Assembly: GCA_903897565.1 (NCBI GenBank)
Contig: CAIUCF010000215.1
Location: forward strand, 1-14,914
Direction of reading: 5' to 3'
Source of the DNA: an uncultured Rhodospirillales bacterium
GTDB lineage: Bacteria > Pseudomonadota > Alphaproteobacteria > ATCC43930 > CGMCC-115725
DNA: 14,914 nucleotides
Shown here: in pieces, positions 1 through 6,395 of the stretch
Layout of the letters: each line of letters begins with the position of its first letter
Position numbering within the stretch: position 1 is the stretch's first letter
The notes under the pieces: generated by a model
What the model saw: only the letters and a program-made list of their open reading frames with translations
The model's database searches: none
Told to the model about the DNA's origin: nothing
Position numbers and translations under genes: made by a program

Positions 1-435
1 ATCGCCAAGCATTCGGCCAAGCTCGTCTATGCGGTTTCCAACAGCCGGGTGCCGCGTTTCACCGTCATCATCGGCGGGTCGTTTGGCGCCGGCAATTACG
101 GCATGTGCGGACGGGGGTTTCAGCCGCGCTTCTTGTTTTCCTGGCCGAATGCACGGATTGCGACCATGAGTCCCGAGATCGCCTCCGGCGTCGTCACCGA
201 CCTGCGCCGCGCCAGCCTGACACGCGGAGCGGTCGACGAGGCCGAGATCGCGCGCATCGATCGCCAGACTCGTGATCAGTTCGAGGCGCAGAGCACGCCC
301 TACTACGCCACCGCGCGGCTGTGGGACGACGGCATCATCGAGCCGGAGCAGACCCGCGATACGCTGGGGCTGTGTCTGGCGCTGGCGTCGCGGGAGATCG
401 AGCTTCCCGGCCATCGCCCTGTCTACCGGATGTGA
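1..435 (+). CDS. Acyl-CoA carboxylase, carboxyltransferase (beta) subunit, C-terminal fragment
   Basis: The reading frame is open from base 1 and ends at TGA 433-435, so only the last 144 residues are present. They include GGSFGAGNYGMCGR and the F-x-W-P-N-A-R-I segment, which belong to the C-terminal crotonase-fold half of biotin-dependent acyl-CoA carboxyltransferases of the 3-methylcrotonyl-CoA/geranyl-CoA carboxylase type. In that family the subunit moves CO2 from carboxybiotin to the acyl-CoA. After the WPNARI segment the methylcrotonyl and geranyl enzymes, as I remember them, continue V-M-G-G-E-Q-A-A; here it reads T-M-S-P-E-I-A-S, so this is a divergent member and I do not assign the substrate. 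The alpha subunit starts four bases after the stop, consistent with one operon and a 1:1 complex. A GTG at 49 is internal and not a real start. The family is secure; the substrate (methylcrotonyl, geranyl, another branched acyl-CoA) is unknown. Confidence 0.88.
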   Translation: MAKHSAKLVYAVSNSRVPRFTVIIGGSFGAGNYGMCGRGFQPRFLFSWPNARIATMSPEIASGVVTDLRRASLTRGAVDEAEIARIDRQTRDQFEAQSTPYYATARLWDDGIIEPEQTRDTLGLCLALASREIELPGHRPVYRM

Positions 436-439
436 TGGC

Positions 440-2419
440 ATGATCAACTCTCTCCTGATCGCCAATCGCGGCGAAATCGCGGTACGGATCATCCGTACGG
501 CCCGCCGCCTCGGCATCCGCACGATCGCGGTCTATTCCGACGCCGATCGCGATTCCAGCCATGTCCGCGCGGCCGACGAGGCGATCCGGATCGGTCCTGC
601 GCCCGCTCGCGACAGCTACCTGCGGGCCGATGCGATCATCGAAGCCGCCCTGCGCGCCCGCGCCGAGGCAATCCACCCCGGTTATGGCTTCCTCTCCGAG
701 AAGCCGGAACTCGCCGAGCTCTGCGCCAAGGCGGGGCCGGTTTTTGTCGGTCCCTCCGCCGATCGGATCACGGCGATGGGCGCCAAGATCGGCGCCAAGC
801 AGATTGCGGCGAAGGCTGGCGTCGCCTGTGTCCCCGGCTATGTCGGGGGCGACCAGTCCGATGCCCGCCTGCTCGAGGAGGCGGGTCGGATCGGCTTCCC
901 GGTCATGGTCAAGGCCTCGGCCGGCGGGGGCGGCAAGGGGATGCGCCGCGTCTTTGCTGCGGAGGAACTCTCCGCCGCCCTCGACCTCGCCCGGCGCGAG
1001 GCCGAAGCGGGTTTCGGCGATCCCGCGCTGCTGATCGAGAAGCTCGTCTTGCGGCCACGCCATCTTGAGGTCCAGATCGCCGGCGACAAGCATGGCAACC
1101 TCCTCCATCTGTTCGAGCGCGACTGCTCGGTGCAGCGGAATAACCAAAAGGTTCTCGAAGAAGCGCCGGCACCCAATCTTTCCCCGGCGATCAGAGCGAA
1201 GCTCCTCGCAAGCGCCGTCGCCCTCGGCAATGCCATCGCCTACGACAATCTCGGCACCGTCGAGTTCATCTTGGAAGAAGGCCAGGACGAGCCCTGGTTC
1301 CTGGAGATGAACACGCGGCTGCAGGTCGAGCACCCGGTCACCGAGGCCATCACCGGCCTCGACTTGGTCGAGTGGCAACTCCGCATCGCTGCCGGCGAGC
1401 CCCTGCCGCTGGCTCAGCACGAAATTCGCCAGCATGGTCACGCGATCGAGGCCCGTATCACTGCCGAGCGTGCCGATCTGGATTTTCGACCCGACACCGG
1501 CCGCATCACCGGATATCGCGAACCTGAGGGGATCCGGATCGACAGCGGCGTCGCTGCCGGGTCCGAGGTCACCCAGTTCTACGACTCGCTGCTCGCCAAG
1601 GCGATCGCCGTCGGGACGACCAGGGAAGCGGCATGCGCGAGTCTCGCGGCAGGACTAAAGGATTTCTCGATCCTCGGCCCGGCGACGACGCTGCCGTTTC
1701 TCGTCGACGCAATCGAGCATCCGAGCTTCGCGCGGGGCGAAGCGACGACCCGGTTCATCGAAGACGCATTTCCCGGCGGCTGGACGCCGCGCAGCCATGA
1801 GTCCGGCCTCGCCGCCGCGCTCGCCTGCGTACTGGCTCTGGACATTCCGAACTCGCCGGGTTCAGCATGGCAGAATCTGGCCGGTTTTCGCGTCCTCGCG
1901 CCTGCCGGGGGACTCGCCGCCTGTCGTGTGGTGATCACGGACGGCGTGGCGCCAGGGCTCGCGACGGTGCGGCAGTTGGCGCCGGGCCGCTACCAAGTTG
2001 ACCGCGGCGATGCCGAGCTCGTGATCTCCCTGCGCGTGTACGGTCCGAGCGTGGAGGTCGAAAGCGACGGCCGCGTCGTTCGCGGTCATTGGCAGCGGGC
2101 GGGGACAGACGTCCAGATCGTGTTGGCGGGTGAACGTCACGCCTTCACCGTTGTCCCGGAGATCGTCGCCAGTGCGGCGGGAGGTCGCGCCAATGCGGGT
2201 TCGGGAGCCGTCAGCGCCGAAATGCCGGGCGTAATCGCCGAAGTCAGGGTGGCGCAAGGTGATAGGGTGGCAGCCGGCGACGTTGTCGTCATCCTGGAAT
2301 CGATGAAGCTGTTCCTGCCGCAGCTGGCGGGGGCAGCGGGCGTCGTCAGCGCGGTCACCTGTCGGGCCGGCGAAACCGTTGCCGCGGGCAAGCCCCTGAT
2401 CCTGATCGAGGCGACCTGA
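440..2419 (+). CDS. Acyl-CoA carboxylase alpha subunit: biotin carboxylase fused to biotin carrier domain
   Basis: This 659-residue protein carboxylates its own biotin with ATP and bicarbonate and passes the CO2 to the beta subunit encoded just upstream. The start ATG at 440 is chosen because LLIANRGEIAVRIIRTARRL, the classic biotin-carboxylase N-terminus, follows directly; the open frame continues upstream but only inside the beta gene. In order: BC N-domain about 1-110; ATP-grasp with the glycine-rich loop GGGGKGM at 162-168; the catalytic stretch ERDCSVQ at 226-232; MNTRLQVEHPVTE at 290-302; BC C-domain about 335-445; a linker region; and a C-terminal biotinyl domain with ESMK, biotin lysine K623. 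Two departures: the loop reads R-N-N-Q-K at 233-237 where AccC has R-R-H-Q-K, and the biotin motif is ESMKLF rather than AMKM. Length and layout match methylcrotonyl/geranyl/propionyl-type alpha subunits. Family is certain, substrate is not. Confidence 0.9.
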   Translation: MINSLLIANRGEIAVRIIRTARRLGIRTIAVYSDADRDSSHVRAADEAIRIGPAPARDSYLRADAIIEAALRARAEAIHPGYGFLSEKPELAELCAKAGPVFVGPSADRITAMGAKIGAKQIAAKAGVACVPGYVGGDQSDARLLEEAGRIGFPVMVKASAGGGGKGMRRVFAAEELSAALDLARREAEAGFGDPALLIEKLVLRPRHLEVQIAGDKHGNLLHLFERDCSVQRNNQKVLEEAPAPNLSPAIRAKLLASAVALGNAIAYDNLGTVEFILEEGQDEPWFLEMNTRLQVEHPVTEAITGLDLVEWQLRIAAGEPLPLAQHEIRQHGHAIEARITAERADLDFRPDTGRITGYREPEGIRIDSGVAAGSEVTQFYDSLLAKAIAVGTTREAACASLAAGLKDFSILGPATTLPFLVDAIEHPSFARGEATTRFIEDAFPGGWTPRSHESGLAAALACVLALDIPNSPGSAWQNLAGFRVLAPAGGLAACRVVITDGVAPGLATVRQLAPGRYQVDRGDAELVISLRVYGPSVEVESDGRVVRGHWQRAGTDVQIVLAGERHAFTVVPEIVASAAGGRANAGSGAVSAEMPGVIAEVRVAQGDRVAAGDVVVILESMKLFLPQLAGAAGVVSAVTCRAGETVAAGKPLILIEAT

Positions 2420-2522
2420 CCCTTTGGCCGGTGGGCAGACCGCCGGTCACAGCCGCCGGCGCTGGCATCATGGTGCCGCATGAACTAACCTGGACAGACA
2501 GTGATGGCGGTTGGGAGTGCAT
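2420..2522 (+). other. Intergenic gap between carboxylase and desaturase genes
   Basis: This 103-base gap separates the carboxylase pair from the desaturase. It is rich in short GC dyads built from GCCGG/CCGGC, but I see no stem followed by a T-run, so I do not call a terminator. GGGAG at 2513-2517 lies five bases before ATG 2523 and serves as its ribosome binding site. A promoter for the desaturase-GNAT pair may lie here, but I cannot identify its boxes. Confidence 0.4.
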
Positions 2523-3614
2523 ATGTCTGTCGCGTTGGACGACGATAACAAGGGGGCGTCGGCCCGGTCCGAGGCGAACGGAAGCGTCGACCCGACCCAG
2601 GCTTGCCTCGGCATCGACCGCAATGCGTTGCGCGATCTGGTGGCGGATCTGTATCGGCCGAAACAGGTGATCTATTGGGTCGACTTTCTGCTTTCGGCAG
2701 CGGTCGGCTACGCCGCCTTCGCGCTCCTGCCGGTGCGGGATCCATGGTCGCCGATGGGCGCGTTGTTCTACTGCGTCGCGGTGCTCGCGCTGTATCGCGC
2801 GGTGATCTTCACCCATGAACTCTCGCACAAGCCGCTGAACCGGTTCCGGGCGTTCCGCTTCGCCTGGGATATGCTGTGCGGGGTTCCGATCCTGCTGCCC
2901 TCGTATTTCTACGACGAGCATAAAAGCCATCATGCCCAGCGAACCTATGGCACGCCGCGTGACGGCGAGTATCTGTCCTATCCGCGTCTGCCGGTCGGCT
3001 ATACCGTGCTGCTGTTCGCGATCTCTCCCCTTGTGCTGCCGGCGCTGGTCTTCCGCTTCCTGGTGCTGACGCCGCTGATGGCGATCATTCCGGGCCTGCG
3101 GGCCCTGGTCCTTGCCCATGCGTCGTCGCTGGTGATCGACAGCGCCCATCGCCGCGCGCTGCCGAAGCCGCCGCTGCCAAGGCGCTGGATTGTCCAGGAG
3201 CTTGCCTGTTTCGTCTGGTGTGTCGCGGTCGCCCTCGGGCTATTCCGCGGCCTGATCCCCGTCGCCCGTCTGGCCGAGGCGGAATGGGTGGTCAGCGGGA
3301 TATTCGCCGTCAACGCGCTGCGGACCTTGCTCGCGCATAAATACGCCGGCGATCGGCAAGGCGTCGGGTTTCACGAACAGGTCCTCGATTCCAATGATTT
3401 TCCGGGCCCGTTGGGCGTGTCCTGGGCGCCCGTCGGCCTCCGATTCCACGCGCTCCACCATCTTCTGCCCAACATGCCCTATCATGCGCTGGCCACTGCG
3501 CACCGACGGGTGATGGCAGCGATCCCGGCGGATTCGCCCTATCACGGTTGCCAGCAGCGTTCGCTGCTCTCGGGGATCGGCGCCGCGATTGAATTGCGGC
3601 GGCGATTTCCCTAA
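2523..3614 (+). CDS. Integral-membrane fatty-acid desaturase/hydroxylase family protein
   Basis: This 363-residue protein carries the three histidine boxes of the membrane di-iron desaturase superfamily: HELSH at 98-102, HKSHH at 133-137 and HALHH at 309-313, with a further His at 272. Hydrophobic stretches lie at about 50-70, 78-98, 157-195 and 225-245. In the family these histidines bind two irons that use O2 and electrons to desaturate or hydroxylate an acyl chain inside the membrane. ATG 2523 is preferred because GGGAG sits five bases upstream; TTG 2511 and GTG 2517 are in frame but have no such signal. The gene lies 45 bases before the ceramide-synthase-like GNAT gene on the same strand. 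By context the substrate may be a sphingoid base, a ceramide, or the acyl chain destined for one; hydroxylation is as plausible as desaturation. An ordinary phospholipid acyl desaturase cannot be excluded. Confidence 0.85.
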   Translation: MSVALDDDNKGASARSEANGSVDPTQACLGIDRNALRDLVADLYRPKQVIYWVDFLLSAAVGYAAFALLPVRDPWSPMGALFYCVAVLALYRAVIFTHELSHKPLNRFRAFRFAWDMLCGVPILLPSYFYDEHKSHHAQRTYGTPRDGEYLSYPRLPVGYTVLLFAISPLVLPALVFRFLVLTPLMAIIPGLRALVLAHASSLVIDSAHRRALPKPPLPRRWIVQELACFVWCVAVALGLFRGLIPVARLAEAEWVVSGIFAVNALRTLLAHKYAGDRQGVGFHEQVLDSNDFPGPLGVSWAPVGLRFHALHHLLPNMPYHALATAHRRVMAAIPADSPYHGCQQRSLLSGIGAAIELRRRFP

Positions 3615-3648
3615 TCATTCACCCCGCTTGCCCCGCGCGTTCGGTTCT

Positions 3649-3662
3649 AGGAGAGACTCTTG
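3649..3662 (+). promoter_or_regulatory. Ribosome binding site fixing a TTG start for the GNAT gene
   Basis: AGGAGA at 3649-3654 is followed by a five-base spacer and then TTG at 3660. The strength and spacing of this site support TTG as the start, over the in-frame ATG at 3729 (residue 24), which would remove residues just before the conserved-looking W-R-A-F-H-R-L-P segment. Confidence 0.75.
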
Positions 3663-4835
3663 CCAGAAGCTACACTCACCAGCCCCGCGCGTTCCGCGGT
3701 GACCGTCACACCGGTCGAGGGCAAAGCGATGTGGCGGGCGTTCCACCGCCTGCCGCACAGCCTGTACAAGGACGATCCCAATTGGGTCCCGCCACTGCTG
3801 CTTGAGCGCGGCATCCATTTCGATACCAAGCACAATCCATTCTTCCAGCACGCCAAGGCGGCGTTCTGGCTCGCGACGCGCGACGGCGTCCCGGTCGGCC
3901 GCATTACGGCGCAAATCGACTCGCTGCATCTCGAACGCTATCAGGACGCCACCGGGCATTTCGGCTTTATCGAGGCGATCGACGATCGCGAGGTCTTTGC
4001 CGCGCTGCTGCACACCGCCGAAGCATGGTTGAAATCGCAAGGCATGCGGCGCTGCGTCGGTCCGGTCAGCTTCTCGATGTGGGACGAGCCGGGATTGCTG
4101 ATCGAGGGCTTCGATCGGCCCCCCGCGGTGCTAATGGCGCATGCCCTGCCGTACTATCAGAAGCACATCGTCGAACTCGGCTATGGCCAGATCCAGGATC
4201 TGCTCGCCTATGACTACAAGAACGATCTGAACATCCCGCCGACCATGGCGCGGATCATCGCGCGGACTCAAGAACAGCATGCGTTCCAGTTTCGCCACAT
4301 CCGCATGGACAAGAAGAACTTCAAATCGGAAATCGCGATCCTGCTGGACATCGTCAACGACGCCTGGTCGACCAACTGGGGCTTTGTCGCCATGACCCAG
4401 GCCGAGATCGACGATATGGCCATGGTGTTCAAGGTCCTGCTGCGGCCCGAGGCGGTGGTCATCGCCGAGTATGAAGGTGAGGCGGCTGGTTTCGCTCTGA
4501 CCTTGCAGGATCTCAACGAGGCGATCCGCGACCTCAAGGGCCGCCTGCTGCCGTTCGGATTCATCAAGCTGATCTGGCGCCTGAAGGTGGCCGGCACGCG
4601 CTCGGGACGGATGGCGATGATGGGGGTTCGCCAGAAATGGCAGAATTCCCGCATCGGCGCCGGCCTCGCCATGATGATCATCGAGCAGACGGCCCGCAGC
4701 CACAACGCGCGCGGCATCGAGCGCGCCGAGCTTTCCTGGATCCTCGACACCAACTATCGCATGAAGCACATGCTCAAGCTGATCGGTGCAACCGTCTACA
4801 AGCGCTACCGGCTCTACGAGAAGGCGCTCTCCTGA
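3660..4835 (+). CDS. bcerS: GNAT-fold acyltransferase, probable bacterial ceramide synthase
   Basis: This 391-residue soluble-looking protein is much longer than a simple GNAT acetyltransferase. It resembles the family found beside serine palmitoyltransferase in sphingolipid-making Alphaproteobacteria, where the Caulobacter member N-acylates the sphingoid base using acyl-CoA. The N-terminal half holds the features I associate with that family: YKDDPNWVPPL at 36-46, NPFFQHA at 59-65 and GPVSFSMWDEPGLLIEG at 134-150. The C-terminal half has a GNAT acyl-CoA loop at 328-336 (QNSRIGAGL, close to Q/R-x-x-G-x-G/A) and ELSWILDTN at 357-365. No membrane helix or signal peptide is evident. It follows the desaturase and meets the oxoamine synthase gene tail-to-tail with a 22-base overlap. 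Assignment rests on recognised family resemblance plus context; the exact acyl donor and whether it acts on the keto or the reduced base are not visible. Confidence 0.75.
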   Translation: MPEATLTSPARSAVTVTPVEGKAMWRAFHRLPHSLYKDDPNWVPPLLLERGIHFDTKHNPFFQHAKAAFWLATRDGVPVGRITAQIDSLHLERYQDATGHFGFIEAIDDREVFAALLHTAEAWLKSQGMRRCVGPVSFSMWDEPGLLIEGFDRPPAVLMAHALPYYQKHIVELGYGQIQDLLAYDYKNDLNIPPTMARIIARTQEQHAFQFRHIRMDKKNFKSEIAILLDIVNDAWSTNWGFVAMTQAEIDDMAMVFKVLLRPEAVVIAEYEGEAAGFALTLQDLNEAIRDLKGRLLPFGFIKLIWRLKVAGTRSGRMAMMGVRQKWQNSRIGAGLAMMIIEQTARSHNARGIERAELSWILDTNYRMKHMLKLIGATVYKRYRLYEKALS

Positions 4836-6109
4836 TGCCCGATCGCCGCCGTCGCGCTCGCGACCGGCGGGACTTTGAAGCCCGGGATACTGCTCGCGAA
4901 GAAGGTCTCGACCGCATCGACGGTGCGGTCGATATCTTCGGGGCTATGGCTCGCCGAGATGAAGAAACGAATCCGCGGCAATGACTTGGGCACGCCGACA
5001 TGGACGATCGGCGGGGCATAGATGTCGTGGGTCAACAGGAATTCCGAGCATTTGAGGGTGCTCTCCAGATCCGGAAACAGGATCGGCACCAGCCCGTAGC
5101 CCATCGCGGCGCCGGTCGCGAGCCCGGCGTCCTGCGCCCGGTTGAGGAAGCGCTCGGCGTTGGTGTGCAACTTGGCCGCCCGCTCCGGCTCCGCGATCAC
5201 GAGTTCCAGCGCTGCGTGCGCGGCGGCCGCGATTACCGGTGGTAAGCCGACGCTGTAGACGAAGCCCGGCAGGGTGAAGCGCATCCAGTCGAGCACCGAG
5301 CGCTGCGCGCAGATGAAGCCGCCGCAGGAGGCGAAGGTCTTGGACAGCGTGCCGATAATGATGTCGATCCGACGCGGATCCGTGCCGAAATGCTCGCTGA
5401 CGCCGCGGCCGTTGAGGCCGAGTCCGCCGATCGAATGTGCCTCGTCGACCAGCAGCCAGCAGCCGAATTCGTCCTTGAGCGACAGCAGGCCCGGCAGGTC
5501 GGGGAAATCCCCGTCCATGCTGTAGAGCCCCTCGACCACGATCAGGCAGTTGCGGTGCTTCGAACGCGCCTCGACCAGCAGAGACCGCAGATGGTCCATA
5601 TCGTTGTGGCGGAACTGCATGGACGCTGCCTTGGCACCCATAACCCCGGAGACGATGCTGTTGTGGCTGAGTTCGTCATACAGGATCAGATCACGCCGGC
5701 CCATCAGATGCGAGATGGTCGAGAGATTGGTCAGATAGCCGCTCACCAGCGTCAGGCAGGCATCGGTGCCGACGAACTTCGCCAGCGCCTCTTCCAACTC
5801 GGCATGAATCAGACGTTCGCCGCCGACCAGCCGCGAGCCCAGCGCGCCGACGCCGATCTCATCGAGGGCGCGATGCGTCGCCTCACGAATCGCGGGATGG
5901 CCCGATACGCCGAGGTAGTCGTAGTTCGCGAAACTGACCAAGGAGGACCCACGCAGCCGCGCCGCCTGCTGCAGCCCGTCCAGCGGAACGAACCAGGGGT
6001 TGCTGGTTTCGAGAATCGCGCTGCCGGCCAGCCGGATCCGGCGATCGGCAAAGGCGGCCAGCGAATGGTCGGATTTCTGCAGCGGCGACCCCCGCTCGTC
6101 CTTGGTCAT
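4814..6109 (-). CDS. spt: Alpha-oxoamine synthase, probable serine palmitoyltransferase
   Basis: This 431-residue protein is a fold-type I PLP enzyme of the alpha-oxoamine synthase family (8-amino-7-oxononanoate synthase, KBL, ALA synthase, serine palmitoyltransferase). Visible residues are NYDYLGVSGHP at 62-72, GSRLVGGERLIHAELE at 91-106, the PLP-stacking H149 in DELSHNS, DEAHS at 222-226, and the Schiff-base lysine K257 in GTLSKTFASCGGF. These match H159, D231, H234 and K265 of Sphingomonas serine palmitoyltransferase as I remember its numbering. The enzyme would condense serine with an acyl thioester to 3-ketosphinganine, CoA (or ACP) and CO2. BioF is the main alternative, but there are no biotin genes nearby and the adjoining ceramide-synthase-like GNAT gene argues for sphingolipid synthesis. 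ATG 6109 is the only good start although I see no strong Shine-Dalgarno sequence. Confidence 0.78.
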   Translation of the reverse strand: MTKDERGSPLQKSDHSLAAFADRRIRLAGSAILETSNPWFVPLDGLQQAARLRGSSLVSFANYDYLGVSGHPAIREATHRALDEIGVGALGSRLVGGERLIHAELEEALAKFVGTDACLTLVSGYLTNLSTISHLMGRRDLILYDELSHNSIVSGVMGAKAASMQFRHNDMDHLRSLLVEARSKHRNCLIVVEGLYSMDGDFPDLPGLLSLKDEFGCWLLVDEAHSIGGLGLNGRGVSEHFGTDPRRIDIIIGTLSKTFASCGGFICAQRSVLDWMRFTLPGFVYSVGLPPVIAAAAHAALELVIAEPERAAKLHTNAERFLNRAQDAGLATGAAMGYGLVPILFPDLESTLKCSEFLLTHDIYAPPIVHVGVPKSLPRIRFFISASHSPEDIDRTVDAVETFFASSIPGFKVPPVASATAAIGHQESAFS

Positions 6110-6130
6110 CGAAAAAAGACGAGCAGAGAA

Positions 6131-6160
6131 GTTTTATTGCCCGAAGATTCCGGCCCGCAA
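6131..6160 (-). promoter_or_regulatory. Candidate promoter of the oxoamine synthase gene
   Basis: On the minus strand TTGCGG (6160-6155) is followed after 18 bases by TAAAAC (6136-6131), about 21 bases before the ATG at 6109. The -35 box matches only TTG and the -10 box four of six positions, so this is a weak prediction. It would imply a short leader, consistent with the lack of a clear ribosome binding site. Confidence 0.3.
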
Positions 6161-6309
6161 GCAAATGACCCTACGTGCTCGGACGAAATGACTCGGTACA
6201 TGGCGATCCTTAGAACTTTTACGACGTCGTTGCTGGGGCATCGAATGTCTTGATTTACATTAGCGGCGGATCAAAGCATTTTTGCCGCCAGCATGTCCAG
6301 AGGCACCCC

Positions 6310-6344
6310 GATATGTCCGCCTGGCTGCCGCCTGCCGACATATC
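6310..6344. repeat. Inverted repeat with 8-bp arms in the gap after the GT-C gene
   Basis: GATATGTC at 6310-6317 and GACATATC at 6337-6344 are perfect inverted arms separated by 19 bases. Two more base pairs are possible on each side after a mismatch. It lies 52 bases beyond the stop of the GT-C gene and about 200 bases upstream of the oxoamine synthase start. There is no T-run beside it on either strand, so a simple intrinsic terminator is unlikely. It could be a transcript-end stem-loop or a dimeric repressor site. Confidence 0.55.
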
Positions 6345-6395
6345 TGGCGCTCCTGTCGCGGGCATCTGCGGGGGCGGTGACGGCGGGGCTTCTGG

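Larger units (their letters stand above)
6110..6395. other. 286-base non-coding gap
   Basis: This stretch lies between the stop of the GT-C gene and the start of the oxoamine synthase gene, both on the minus strand. It holds the weak promoter at 6131-6160, a perfect 10-bp palindrome ACGACGTCGT at 6221-6230, and the inverted repeat at 6310-6344. The part at 6110-6290 is richer in A and T than its surroundings. The open frames crossing it are extensions of shadow frames and I see no credible gene, RNA or protein. Confidence 0.5.

Noticed and set aside
272..439. Upstream extension of the biotin carboxylase frame
   Set aside because: The 56 extra residues overlap the beta subunit gene in another frame, look like arginine-rich frame-shifted translation, and the family's N-terminus begins at the ATG at 440.
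335..1441. Long minus-strand open frame of 368 codons opposite the biotin carboxylase
   Set aside because: It lies antisense to a gene with unmistakable biotin-carboxylase motifs, and its translation has no recognisable domain; high GC content leaves the opposite strand free of stops.
5390..6253. 287-codon plus-strand open frame over the oxoamine synthase gene
   Set aside because: It is antisense to conserved PLP-enzyme motifs and shows no domain of its own.
6265..6289. GGCGG/CCGCC pair enclosing a T-rich loop, considered as a terminator
   Set aside because: The stem is only five pairs with a 15-base loop and the T-run is inside the loop rather than after the stem.
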